From assembly GCA_963971225.1 (NCBI GenBank), contig OZ020269.1, positions 2,232,001-2,296,000 on the forward strand: a stretch of DNA of 64,000 nt. Direction: 5' to 3'. The translations under genes and the position numbers were made by a program. The notes under the pieces are model-generated. The model was not told where the DNA came from and searched no databases. It was given only the letters and a program-made list of their open reading frames with translations. This DNA is from Melieria omissa (Eukaryota > Arthropoda > Insecta > Diptera > Ulidiidae). Numbering within the stretch: position 1 is the stretch's first letter; each line of letters begins with the position of its first letter. Below are positions 23,104 to 35,200 of the stretch, piece after piece.

Positions 23104-24006
23104 CATCCCTGTCGGACCTGAGACAACTGGTTCCCAAAATTCATTGGTTTTTCAACTGGTTTTTTGTAAGTCAATTTGACAACTAGTTGTCTAAGTAACT
23201 GTCAGCGGATGCAGAAGTCAGTCAGTTCGCGTCTAATCGTTCACGTTCTGTGTGCGCGTTCATAGGCGAAAAGAGCACATAAAAATGATAAAAACGAAAC
23301 AGAGGTAAGAGAAGCAAAAAAATACTGTTAAGGCTGATCTTGCGATTCTTCTACTACAACAACAACGTAGAAATGTTTGCATTTTTCGAACTTTCTGTTT
23401 TTGTGACACGAAGTTTGCTCGATTTGCACGTTTTGTCTTGAATGATTTAAGTTAGAATTTTGCGAGGTTGCGTAGAGCAACGAATTGCAGCAGCAGCTTA
23501 AAGGTATGTATTAATATATTTATTTATGAAATTATTCTGTAATTCAATTATTTATTTATTAATTGCAGGCGAAGTCCCCCGAACAGTTCCGGCAGAAGTG
23601 TATCAACAAGTCGAAGTTAATCTTGGTTCAGCTTTACGTGCACCAATATTTTTTTTATTCGCGATAATTTTTTTTATATTTGTAAATATTTTTTAATAAA
23701 ATAATTATTTAAAAAATTCATTGTTTTTTTTCCCGTAAAAATCAAGTGGTTAGAAAACGAATCCAGAATAAACTAGTTTGCAAACTAGTCGTTTCGCAAC
23801 TGGTTTGAAAACTGTTTTACTTCGGACTAACCTTGGACTAGTTGCAAATGGATGCAGACGGGGACAATTGACTGTCGCCTAGGACATCGCCATGTTAAAA
23901 GGGTGAGTTTGCTCCAAGAAAACGAGTCGGTTCTGAGGTCAGTTATGACTGACAAGCAACCAGTTGAAAAACTACTTTTGGACCAGTCCGATTTCCTACA
24001 GGGATG
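23104..24006. mobile_element. TIR element CATCCCTGT..ACAGGGATG with a splice-like interior
   Basis: The ends are inverted (CATCCCTGTCGGA and CATCCCTGTAGGA). Inside, a stretch from ttcgcgtctaatcgttcacg is followed by aaag-GTATGTATTAATATA and, about 65 bp later, tattaattgCAG-GCGAAG: a plausible small intron. The target duplication was not identified and no transposase is encoded. Confidence 0.5.
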
Positions 24007-24372
24007 ATTTGGTAAGAATACCCTTACGTTGAGCTATTTGTATTGTAATTAATGGCAATCAAGCAGATGACTAAAGGGCTACGGTTGAAGCCAACACAAC
24101 CTAGTCGGCGTGTGGTCATGTCGCTGCAGTCTTCAATGTGTTCGAGCTATGTTCTAGGCAAATTCAATAGGTAGTGGTAGCACCGAAGCTGATTTAGCTT
24201 TTTTCTTTTGCGAGTGGGCATGCTGTTGTCAATATGATTATGATTGACTCGTGTTTTTCGATTTATTTTGTCAGCTGATTTTGGCAATGAACATCCTCAA
24301 AAGCACTAACAAAGTATATTGAATTTTTCTAGTTGCCGTAGTACTATGAACTTTTTATACGCCTTGACTATG

Positions 24373-24928
24373 ACGAACGAATCAACGGCCAATCCACCTT
24401 GTCACTTTGTTACTCGATAGATAGGTAATATGGTTATTTTACAAAAACAATATATTCGTACAAAATTATCGAGTACCAAATTAACAAAGTAACATCATTG
24501 TTAATATCCCTGATTTAATGCTGTTTGAAAGCTTGGTGGGACGTATTATCCCAGTGGTCTCGAAAGGATTTAGTTTAAAACTTGACCGAATTACGAACTA
24601 ATGAATTACTAAACTACAAGACTGACTTCAAACATGTTTTCGCCCGGACGGGAGATGATTATCATGATGATGATTATATCTTGTGTAGATGCAAAGTATT
24701 TTGGTGTTATTGCTTTTCGATTAAATAACTCAATATATGCTTTGAAAAAGAAATATTGACAGTTGTTCTTCATGAAATTTAAAAAAAGCACGCACAACAT
24801 TAAATTAAGTAAATTTGATTTTTGAGAAACTCTGAATTGTATAGTGTGTTGCAAGATTTAAATTTAGTGTCACTTTAAGTGGCAGCTCCAAATATTCACG
24901 GTATTCGATTGTTTTGAATATTAACATT
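24373..24928. other. Intergenic DNA, nothing recognised
   Basis: AT-rich sequence with no domain-bearing frame. The first part flanks a possible TIR element. Confidence 0.35.
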
Positions 24929-24939
24929 ATTGATGTGTT

Positions 24940-25281
24940 GTCAGCCGCCGTGGCTCAGTTGGTTAGTGCGCGGTCCAACGAGTCGCATGCAGAGCGACGC
25001 AAGATCGAATACTGCATGTAGTAACACCTAAAAAAAAATAACGGGAAACTCGTTTTCTCTTTCGGTGGCTGTCCTCTCAGTTGGAAATGGCAAACCTCTG
25101 AGAGTAAAAATTGCCTATGAAAAAGCTCCCAACCTGCCGTTCGGAACCGGCATAAAACTGTAGGTCCCTTCCACCCGCGTACAAAATTCACACGCACAAC
25201 ACGGGTGGTTGCGGGAAGCTAGGCCTTAGTCTCGCGTAAGCGGGCTGTCGTGCCAATCAATTATTATTATTAATTATTATT
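24940..25281 (+). repeat. tRNA-derived SINE, near full-length copy
   Basis: The head contains an A-box-like TGGCTCAGTTGGTTAG and a B-box-like GATCGAATACTGC, so it derives from a tRNA. The body then follows, and the 3' end (tagtctcgcgtaagcgggct, then gtcgtgccaatcaa) leads into an (ATT)n tail. The flanks ATTGATGTGTT (24929-24939) and ATTAATGTGTT (25282-25292) look like an 11 bp target duplication with one change. RNA polymerase III transcription from the internal boxes is inferred. Confidence 0.85.
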
Positions 25282-25484
25282 ATTAATGTGTTAACAATTC
25301 AAAGAGTGGTAAATAAATTTAAGTAACTGAGGTAACGTACTAGCCTGTCCCTTTAGAAAAGAATGTCGCTGGAAACCTGGTAACATCAATTTATTCTTTA
25401 TTCTTTATTCTTTATTTAAAAATAGCCTAGAATTAATTAACAATTCATACAGACTAACTGACACTTATACTATACTTATACTAC

Positions 25485-26738
25485 TTATACTATAAGTCTT
25501 TCTAACAAATTCTTGAATACATTTTTAGGAACTGAAAAATCTAAAGAATTTGAGAGTAAGTTAGCCTCAGACAAAGCTCGCACAATTGGGGCATTAAAAG
25601 AGTAATTTGTTTTGCAACGTGGAATTAGAAACAGATCTTGACTTCGTAGAGTTCTAATCGGAGCTAGGAAGTTTATACGTTGCAGTAGGCACGATGCGTC
25701 AATAGCGCCACGAATTAGATCAAAAATAAACATTATACAGAGGAAAGACCTTCTGCTATCTAAAGAGCGCAAATCAATGAGCATGCATCGTGAGCTATAA
25801 GAGGGAGTGGGATTTTCAAACTGTAGGGAACGAAGAGCAAACCGAAGGAAAGCCTTTTGAATGCGTTCTAAACGTTTTATGTGGCATTCATAGAAGGGCC
25901 TCCAAATAAAGACCGCATATTCTAATTTTGAGCGAACCAGAGAAATATAAAGTAGTTTAAGTGTATATGGATCAGTAAAGTCCGAACTGAAACGGCGGAT
26001 GAAACCAAGCATAGCATAAGATTTAGCAATTGTGTAGCTTAAGTACTTGTGAAATAAAAATTTTGAGTCGAAGAAGACACCTAAATCCGAAACCTCGGTA
26101 ATGGCTTTAAGACGAGTATTACAGATAGAATAACAAGTAGGAATAGGAGCACGAGACTTAGAAAATGACATATGAAAACACTTATTGATGTTTAAAGATA
26201 AACGGTTGACACGACACCAGTCGGTAACCTTGTGTAAATCTGATTGGAGAAAAGCCGCATCTGAGGCATTCCTAATGGAAGTGTATATCTTTAAGTCATC
26301 AGCATATAGTAGAAAGTTAGAATTAGTGAAGCAACTTGAAATATCATTAATAAAAATAACAAAGAAAAGAGGACCTAAAATACTACCCTGGGGAACACCA
26401 GAGGAAGCAATAAAAGGTAAAGAAGAAACATTGTCAACCACTACAACACATTTACGATTAGAGAGATACGAGTAGATCCATTGAAGAAAGGTAGAGTGAA
26501 AACCTAGTGCAGCCATTTTTGAGACCAGGATTGAATGACTTACAGTGTCAAAAGCTTTAGAAAAGTCCGTGTAAATAGTGTTAACTTGGAGACCTTCACT
26601 AAAAGCTGCTAAGCAATATTCAGAGAAAACGGCAAGGTTAGAAACTGTTGACCTGCCGGAGACAAAGCCATGCTGGTAAGGAGAGATTAAACTTTTGACT
26701 GCAAAGTAAAGCTTTTTCTTAATCAGGGATTCAAACAA
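25485..26738 (-). pseudogene. LINE reverse transcriptase domain (CR1/L2-like)
   Basis: About 417 residues with the standard RT blocks: YTDFSKAFDTVSHSIL (residues 56-71), GVPQGSILGPLFFVIFIND (residues 113-131) and the catalytic YADD in LLYADDLKIY. A C-terminal thumb follows (HIKRLERIQKAFLRFALRSL). Upstream of this Met the frame remains open to about 26885 and contains ITPIFKSGNKNNIANYRPIS, RT blocks 1 and 2. It is disconnected from the endonuclease frame by a frameshift or small insertion near 26885. Confidence 0.9.
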
Positions 26739-26878
26739 TTTAGAAACAGTCGATAGTTTGGAAATCGGCCTATAGTTAGCAATGTTATTCTTGTTGCCAC
26801 TTTTAAAAATTGGAGTGATGGAAGTAGCTTTCCACGCATCAATAAAATCGCCCGATTCCAGTGAACGATTGAAGATAT

Positions 26879-28312
26879 TTAAGAGCGTGCCTCTCCGCTC
26901 CCGCTCACCGCTGAATCACAATTCTTAAATAGGCACGCCGAAAGCCCGTCTACATCAGTTTGCGTAGAGGACTTGAGACAACCAATGCCTTCAATTACGT
27001 CCTCCCGAGATAAGCACAATGAGCCAAAATTTATGTGAGAGTTAATGTTCGTCTCAAAATTTGCGGGGGCTCCAGTATCACGTACAAAATTTGAACGGAA
27101 AAAATCCGCAAAAAGGTTAGCTGCCTCAGAGGGGCTATCCGCCGTAACATCCTTCAAAAATACTTTGGTAGGAATATTTGCAGAAAGTTTTTTAGAATTG
27201 ACGAAACGCCAAAAGGCTTTCGGATTCGTTTTGATCTCAGATTCAAACTTCCGGTTATAATTCTTACGCAGCGAATTGCTCAACGAATTGAACTTTTTAG
27301 AGTAAAACAGGTATTTAAGCTTAAAGTGGGAATTACAAGTAACTTTAAATTTTTTATAGAACTTATTTCTCAAATTCTTTAGTTTTTTTAACTTTTTAGT
27401 AAACCAAGGTATTTTATAACATCTCTTTTTTAACAGTGGGGTGTGTTCAACACAAATGTCATACACCTTATTTTTGAAAATATCAAAGCAATTTGAAACA
27501 TCATGCCCTGAGAAAAGAGAGTCCCAATGCAACGAATGTAGTAAATTATTTACTAATAGAAAGTTACATTTTTTAAAGTTAAAGCAAGATTTCTGGTTAA
27601 GCAAGAATTTGTTCTTAAACTCATAAAACTGCATTTCAAGAACAAGGGGAACATGATGTATACCCGAGCAAGAGAGAGGCAAGTGACATTCATGTAAGGA
27701 AAAGTTCATGCCATCACTAATGAACATCAAATCCAGAATTCTATTAAGTTTATTTACAAAACTATTTATCTGAATTAGGTTTAAATATTGAAGATTGTCT
27801 AAAACATAAGTCTCCGCAAAGGTAATTGCGTTATTAGGGTATAAGGCCAACCTATTATCCAAATAAGACCATTCAACATTACACAAATTGAAATCACCAA
27901 GGATACAAAAGTGATCATCAGGGTATTTCATTGCTAATGTTAAAATGTTGTCTACATGGGCCTTATAAAGATAATCCACACTAGCAGGTGGGATATAGGA
28001 AGCACAGATAAATAGCTTTGAGGCTCCCTCAACCGCAACGCAAAGTTGATCCAGGAGAGAGTCTGAGTCCCGCAAAGGAACAAGCGACGACCGTAATTTG
28101 CAACTAACTGCAATGAGGACCCCACCACCTCTAGACAACCCAGTTTTCACAGCATCCCTATCTTTACGATAGACATTATAAAGATTAGCATCAAAAAATT
28201 CATTATCAAAGAAATCCTTAGTTAACCAGGTCTCAACGAGGACAAAAATTTCATAATCCAGGTGAGAGCTCATAGTAAACAACGCCCCAGATTTCGTTCT
28301 GAGACCCGACAC
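26879..28312 (-). pseudogene. LINE endonuclease domain (APE type), same element
   Basis: The frame contains the APE-type endonuclease motifs in order: FVLVETWL (catalytic Glu), ASYIPP, ILGDFNLCNVEW, ILDLMFIS and the final histidine region SGIHHVPLVLEM. The usual SDH is therefore altered, which may cost activity. It continues into the linker before the RT, including STQTDVDGLSACLFKNC, and stops after a short GC-rich stretch (ctccgctcccgctcaccgct) that looks like a small insertion. Confidence 0.85.
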
Positions 28313-29273
28313 ATTTTGAAAGTAAATTCTTAAATCATTATTATTATTAATTATTAATTTGGTGTTATTTAAAAGAATTTAACATTTCGCAAAATATCCC
28401 GGAGCGATCAAAGCCATGAGAGACATTTGCCGGATATACAACGCCATAAAAATATCACCTCGCTCAATAAATATGAGTTTGATTTTTAATTAAAGGAACT
28501 TCCTATGTTTGCGAACCATTGTCGAACTGTATAAAAATGAAACGAAATTAAATATAATTAAAATTTATGTTACATCAATTAAGTTGATACATTAAATACA
28601 TAAACAAATTCAATACTTTTTGACAAAAAATAATAATTTAGAAATATGTTACTTGAAAAGAGTTAAATTAATACTTTAACTATGTAATATAAAAGTTGTA
28701 ATATGTAATAATGAAATATAACATTTTGTTGCCAAATATATTATTTTATGCAAATTTTACGTGTTCAATATTTTTGTGAAATATCTCTCATGAACGCAAT
28801 ACTGGAAACAAATACGTTTCGTTTTTGTGAAGCAATATGCCACTCTGGTTAAATGTGATGAATGAACGGTCCAAAGGTTGCGCGCAATAGCAACCCTGAT
28901 CAATCGTTCGCCCATTAAAGAAAAAGAACAAAAGTTAAATTTTGCGGCCTTTCTTCAATATCTGTATTTTTATTTTATTTGCAAATTTTAAGATTTTTGT
29001 GTTCACGACTGAAATCCCATTAAAGGTGTGACCAACTACCAAGAAACAAAGAGCTTAAGGTACGCTTTCTTTTGGTTCACAACGAATGCAACAAGTCGCT
29101 TTCAGGAACGCAAAATATTGCTGGCATGATTCACCAGCTGCGAGACTGCACGATTCCGATTAGCATTCAGCTGTGCTTATTTAAAGGCAGTTTTATTTAA
29201 TCGAAGCTAAAATTGTTCTCTTTCTGCCAGGTTTAAACTTGCAATAAGCGATTTCCTAAGATAACTGCAAATA
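28313..29273. promoter_or_regulatory. Upstream region and probable 5' UTR of Syb
   Basis: AT-rich DNA precedes the Syb start codon. A good splice acceptor, ttctctttctgccag, ends at 29230, so the last 43 bases before the ATG may be the start of an exon with an untranslated part. Alternatively transcription starts just upstream, where ttatttaaagg (29179-29189) is TATA-like. A transcription start cannot be proved by reading. Confidence 0.45.
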
Positions 29274-32200
29274 ATGGAGAATCAGAATGAAGTGCCAACT
29301 CCCTCTGGATCGAATGAGTAAGATTGTTTTTTTTGTTAATTTTTTCTTGCACCATTTTCATGCGCTTTCGACTTGCTAGCGCCGCAATGTAGTGCCATTT
29401 TTGTCTAGTAAGCTTTCACAATATTGTCCTTAGTATGAACCAGATTTGAACACAGACTTGAATGCATGAGCTCGGAGTATTAGGATAAACTTCAATTGTG
29501 CGAAGACTGCGTAATACTTGACCAAACGTGCTCCTTAAAGGGATGCTCGCACGCGAGTTCATGCGATGAATTTAATTTTGTGGTTGTGCTCCATGGCTAA
29601 GCATAAGCATGATACTTCTGATCTTTTCGGCTTAAATGCAGAATCCTCTTAAAAAAAATATTTTTTCCTTTTATCGGAAAGAGGTATTTTCTTAGTCTAA
29701 CAAACTTAAAATTTTGCTGCGGAAACATTCACAAAGGGTGTGGTCCGCCCCCAAAGTCCCAGTTATATATCCGAATTTCTCAAGATATTATCAACCGGTT
29801 CTAACGATATAGGTGTCATATGAAATGTATTTTCTTCCCCTTTCGATTAATGTGCAATATTAGATACACTAGTCAGAATAAGTTTGCGTACAGGCAAGTC
29901 AAGTGGTTGCGGGAAGCTAGGCCTTAGTCTCGCGTAAGCGGGCTGTCGTGCCAACCAATTATTATTTATTAATTATTACAGGCAAGTCAAAAATATTTTA
30001 GGATTAATTTTGACCTCAAAAATGGGTTCTCTGTTTATAAAAACGTATCCACATTATTCATATATGCCTTAACTGCCCTTTTTGTTCTGTTTTAGATGAA
30101 TTAAAATAATAATTTTCCATGTATTCGTATTTATTGACAATATACTCACAAAACGGTGCAGAATAAGTTTGCGTTTGAAAAAATGACAGGGTACCTATAT
30201 CTCACAAACTAGAGCTGCTAGAAAAAATCGGAGGGTAGATTCGGAATCAGCGCACCCAAAGAAAAAAAGTGTTTTTTTGTTGCGCTGTGTAATCTTACAA
30301 AAACTTTTCAAATTTGACAAAAAATTTCATGAAATTAGTGAAACTTTTGGGAGAGCACATTCGTCATTTCAAAAAGCCATCTTAAATCTAAAAAAAAAAA
30401 ACAGAAAATCTTGTTTGGTTACTACCATGATGCAATTATTAAAGGTGATGTACGTTGTGACAGCCGAGTTTTGACACTCCCTTAGCTCAATGCTGTATTT
30501 CAGAAGCAGGGGTAATGGGAAATAAATTGAGGCCTTTTCATAAAAAGGTATTTAAAAAAGTAGTATGTAATGCGTGTTAAACTGCCTAAATGGAAGAAAA
30601 TCCATTATTAGAATTAAACATATAGGAAGAAATCTTGACCCTAAAATCCTGAGGATACTAATTTTGATTACAAAATAAATAAAAGTAAAAAAAATCATGC
30701 ATGATGGGCGGAAAGTCAAAATATATAAGAAAGTTTTTAAAAAAAAATGTTACCAACAGAATGCTTTTGGGTGGGTTCGGATAATTTACAACGATTTAAG
30801 AGGTTTAAATGATTGTATCTTTAAAGATACCGTAATCTTTAAAACAAATAATAGTAATAATTTCCAGTTGGAAAAGAAAAGAAATGCAAATGTTTTTTAT
30901 TGATTTTATTTTTCATGCAATTTGAATATTGTATGCGAAAGTGCATTCGACATTTAAAAATGCAACAAGACGGTGACGCGCTTCTCGGCCTGCTGCCTAC
31001 AAGAAGACCCTGTAGTCGGCTGCCACGCGAGCCGTGACAGAAAAATACCGGGAGGAGAGGAAGAAAGACGCCTTTTTAGACGCAAGAAACGGGAGCAACA
31101 AAGGCGCGAGCGTGAGGAAATCGAGGAGTGCAGGTGCAGGAATGACGCCTGAAAATTCTTCCAAAAAGTTAAGCGTCTCACGGAAGGGCTTAAGCCCGGG
31201 GCATCTTCTTGCAGAGATGAAAACGGGGATCGGGTTACGGATGCGCAGGGTGTACTGAGGTTGTAGAAGGAGCACTTCACCAAGCTGCTCGCAGGTGACG
31301 ATGGGAACAATACCGCCAGTAGTGAAGACGTCCAGATGGCACCAAACGACGACGACGGTGTGGATGTGCCACCGCGAATAAACATCCAGCGGCTACGCTG
31401 GCTCGGTCATGTCTGCCGCATGGACGTCGAAGCTCCGGCGAAAAAAGTGTTCGATGCGATGGTTGGAGGTCGGCGGCGAAGAGGGAGGCCGTGACATCTC
31501 TTGGTGTTACCAACTGGAGAAGGCGAGCGCAAAGCAGAGGCGCCTTGAGAGAAGTTTTGCGGCAGGCCGTAAAGTATGTAGAATCGCTGCAGCGGGTGGG
31601 AATTGCAGTTGTTGTTGTTTGTGCAGCTGAATTAGCCGCCAGTCTCCACGTAGTGGACGGTAAAATTATTAAATATACCGAAATTCGCGCGCTTTAAATT
31701 CAAATACAAAGAAAATATATTTGAATTTCAACGAAAAGAATCAAAACAAACAGCGTGAAATGTTTCAGTAATACCCACCTTTTGTTTTTAGAGAATGTTA
31801 CTATTTGTAAGTACTTTTTTCAAATTTGCTTCTAAATAAAAAAGAACTTTTTCAAAGAAGCATTACTGATTTGCTAAGGGAGCCAACATTGTCAAATTAG
31901 AACGAGACGACTGCCTACGTACATCACCTTTAATTATTGCATCATGGGTTACTACGATCTGACCATTTTCTTAAGTTACCCGAGCAAGAGGATTCGATTG
32001 TTTGCGATCAGTGCATCACAATCTAAGGCTAGTTGCATCCAATATCTTCAGAAATGTACAGAAATATTTTATAAACCCCATTAGCAGTGACTTTATAAGA
32101 AAAGTTCTGAAAAAACATACTTCCCCCACATAACAGCATGTAAGAAGCCCATATTTAGCTTACTTACAGGAGCACAGAATTGCTTTCGTAAAAGAGTCCA

Positions 32201-35200
32201 TCAAGGAGTCAAAAAAACCGGATTTCCGGGACGAAATGTTGTTATTTATAGAAAGTGGGACCTTTCATTATTATCTGATAATGGTTTGGCATATTTGGCA
32301 TTAAAAGGCATCAACTAATTTGAACAGGATCCTGTTAATAACAAAAATCTGAAATTAACAGTGAAGCATAGCATATGTGGAGATATGGTATGAGGCTGCA
32401 TGTCAGGAAAAGGAGTGAGCAGGCTGTGTTGTTTTATTCAGAAATGATTCCGGGGGGTTATTTACATATTCTAAAAGCTTATGTAAGCCAAGGTTTCAAA
32501 ACTTTGGATCAGATTCCAACATATCTTTTCAACCTTAGCGCGCAATGCATACGATGCGAAGCTATGTTTGCTATTAACTGGCTCAACAAAGTTGCAAAAG
32601 TCCCTCCCTAGTCACCTACCGTGCATCTAATTGAGTATATAAGGGGTTCAGTTAAACCCTGAGCCCAACAACACTCCATCTTCTAAGATATAGTTAACCA
32701 ATACAACAATTCAAGGATATAACAAAATAACCGCTGAAAAAACACCGAATTTAAAAAAATTTGCGCCAAAACTTCTGCAGGGAGTTCAAGCGAGAAAATA
32801 AAATTCACAAAGTTATTAATTTTTGGACAACACTTACAGCCCGATTCTGTACACTTGATAAATTCACCATTTTGACTATTTGTCAAGTTTTTATTATTTG
32901 TCAAGAATCGGTATTCTATCCCAAAAATAAAAGCTCTTTTCTTGATAAATTGTCAAAAGTTTGAATGGTATTGACAACAGCATACAAATTGAAATTTTGC
33001 CTATTGAAAATGGAAGAATTGTGCATGTTTACACTTTTACATCAGAGAAAATAAAAAAAAAATGCCGTTACCTCCCACGAATTATTTTTTGTATGCGAAA
33101 AGCGCCTATTGTGATGAAACTATTGAAAAAAACGCACGAACTTATTTCCAGCCCAGCCAGGATTCGATCCCAGGGCGCTTGGTATCAGAAGCCAGCGCGT
33201 ACCCGCTGGGCTATCAAGGCCGGTTTTTTTTTGCAAAACTTACTTTACTTAAACTGTTTGTCTTATTTTTTGACAATTTAACAACTGTCGCATATTCACC
33301 TTATGTTGAATTAAATGAGCTTTTTACTTTATCAATGTTGGATCAGAATACGAGCAAAGCTTTTGCTTGATAAAAATCTTGACAAAATTTCTTGATAAAA
33401 AATTTGTCAAGAATGCACAGAATCAGGCTGTTAGTTTCAATTAAATTTTCACTACATAATCTCATCTTGTACGCAAACTTTTTCTGAGGTGAATTCATAA
33501 CATATTTTGTTTTTGGCCTTGCTTTTACAGTTTGGTCAAGTTTTTGTTATTATTATCTTAATGGAATAAAAGAACTAAGTTTACGGAAAAAATAAAAAAT
33601 ATTTTGTTTTTGAAAAATTACTTTAAGTGATTTATTTTTCATATGAAAAAACTACGTACCCCTTGTACGCAAACTTATTCTGACTAGTGTATGTAATATG
33701 TACCAAAAATGAGTTATACGCGAAAATTTGTTTTTTTTTTAAATTAAAAAAACAGATTTTTTTCTCGAAAATATACGTTATTAAGCTATTATAAGTTTGC
33801 TACCATATTAAGCCTGTGAAATTCCCTTTACAATGAAATATAAAACACTTAAAAACTTTGTTTTTTCGCTTTTATATTTAAATTTAAGTTGAGGTAAAAG
33901 CAGCTGTTTACCGTATTGATAAGGCGTTTATGAAGGTTTTGCTAAAGAGCGATCTTCTGCAATGAAAGGATTTGAAAGAAAAATACTGTGCACACTTGAC
34001 TGTTGCCTGATGTGGTGGTAACTCCCATGAGGGTTATTCTTTTAGCGCCCGGCCGAAGGCCGGCCACCTTGGAAAAACTTATCGCCAAGAAAACTATTGG
34101 TTGGAACTATGGATTTGAACAAAAAATACTGTGCACACCTGACTGTTGCCTGATGTGGTGACGAAGGTGATTTCGAAATTGTTCTGGACCAAGAGTCAAG
34201 TTAGAAAAAATTAAAAACAAATACTTAAAAACATTAAACTGTGTGTAAAAAACATAAACTGTTTTTATATTTCACTGTAAAGGGAATTTCACAGGCTATA
34301 ATATGGTAGCAAACTTATAATAGCTCAATAACGTATTTTTTCGAGAAAAAAAATCCGTTTTTTTTTAACTTTTGTAAAAAAAACAAATTTTCGCTTATAA
34401 CTCATTGTTGGTACATATAACATATCTAATGTTATACATTAATCGAAAGAAGAAGAAAATACCTTTCATATGACACCAGAATCGGTTGATAATTTCTTGA
34501 GAAATTCGGATATATAACTGGGATTTTGGGGGCGGACCACGCCTTCTGTAATTGTTTTCGCAGCAAAATTTTAAGTTTTTTAGACTAAGAAAATGACCCT
34601 CTTTCCGACCAAAAAAAAATTTTTTTTTAAGAGGGTGTGGTATTCTGCACTTGTTCTTGTGCGTGTTTGCTTAACCAAGTGCAGTAGTAAACAAAAATTT
34701 AAAACCGCAAAGGGCAAAAGCGGTTAAAAATACAGTCGTGCCTGGGTATAGTGAACCCCCTATATAGTGAACACCTCGATATAGTGAACACCCAAATTTT
34801 AGACATCGAGTCTCTGAATATAGAAACAAATTTTCAAGCAAAAAACAAAAAGTGTATTTTGAGCAAATAAACGAGTTTTTGACCAAAAATGTTAACCTTG
34901 ATATAGTGAACAACCTCAATACAGTGGTTGTGGTGGTGTCTGGACATATAGAGCTAATTATTGCATGGCCTGTTCACAGTATTGAGGTTGTTCACTATAT
35001 CAAGGTTAACATCTCTGTTCACTTTTTGTTTTTTGCTTGAAAATTTTGTTCCATACTTAGAGGCTCGATGTCAAAATGTGGGTGTTCACTATATCGAGTT
35101 ATTCACTATATAGGGTGTTCACTATACCCAGACACGACTGTATATATATATATATAGATATATTCATATTCACTTGTGATGTCAAACAAGATTGGAAAAT

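Larger units (their letters stand above)
21491..24372. mobile_element. Possible large P-like TIR element enclosing several others
   Basis: The left end (cataTCAAGGTGTATTAATAAGGTGATAGC, given here as CATATCAAGGTGTATTAATA onward) is mirrored by the right end near 24290-24372. Both share GCACTACGGCAAC or GTACTACGGCAAC about 30 bp in. The block AATAAGGTGATAGCA resembles the end of P-type family B. No clean target duplication was found and no transposase frame is present. It encloses a palindrome, a SINE, a hAT-type element and another TIR element. Confidence 0.45.
25389..28312 (-). mobile_element. Non-LTR retrotransposon, CR1/L2-like, 5'-truncated
   Basis: The minus strand carries an endonuclease part and a reverse transcriptase part in adjacent frames, then a short 3' UTR and a tail of GAATAAA-type heptamer repeats (25389-25415 on plus). 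A microsatellite tail in place of poly(A), and the lack of RNase H, favour the CR1/L2 group over Jockey or I. The first recognisable codon is at 28312, so the 5' region and any ORF1 are missing. No clear target duplication. Confidence 0.85.
29867..33689 (+). mobile_element. Degenerate Tc1-like transposon carrying three insertions
   Basis: Inverted ends CACTAGTCAGAATAAGTTTG are flanked by TA (29865-29866, 33690-33691). Transposase remnants are on the plus strand. Three insertions lie inside: a 75 bp SINE end (29903-29977), a LINE fragment (about 30950-31690) and a Harbinger-type MITE (32837-33430). Without them it is about 2.4 kb. Confidence 0.85.
29637..34649. mobile_element. Large long-arm TIR element in Syb intron 1, split by a Tc1-like element
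   Basis: The left arm (29637-29866 plus 33690-33840) and right arm (about 34262-34649) are inverted copies over roughly 380 bp, with ends TGCAGAAT. Joining the left arm across the Tc1 insertion matches the right arm base for base around the TA target (cgattaatg..attagaTAtgt). The loop contains a direct repeat, aatactgtgcacacttgact and onward, at 33991 and 34125. No coding capacity; no clean target duplication. A related arm lies at 6600-6960. Confidence 0.75.

Noticed and set aside
24940..25030. Functional tRNA gene on the plus strand
   Set aside because: A and B boxes are present but no cloverleaf with a paired acceptor stem can be drawn, and the unit recurs with a SINE body and tail.
31034..31697. 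Arg/Ala-rich frames as host genes
   Set aside because: They are out-of-frame readings of a GC-richer LINE fragment; the recognisable protein text jumps between frames.
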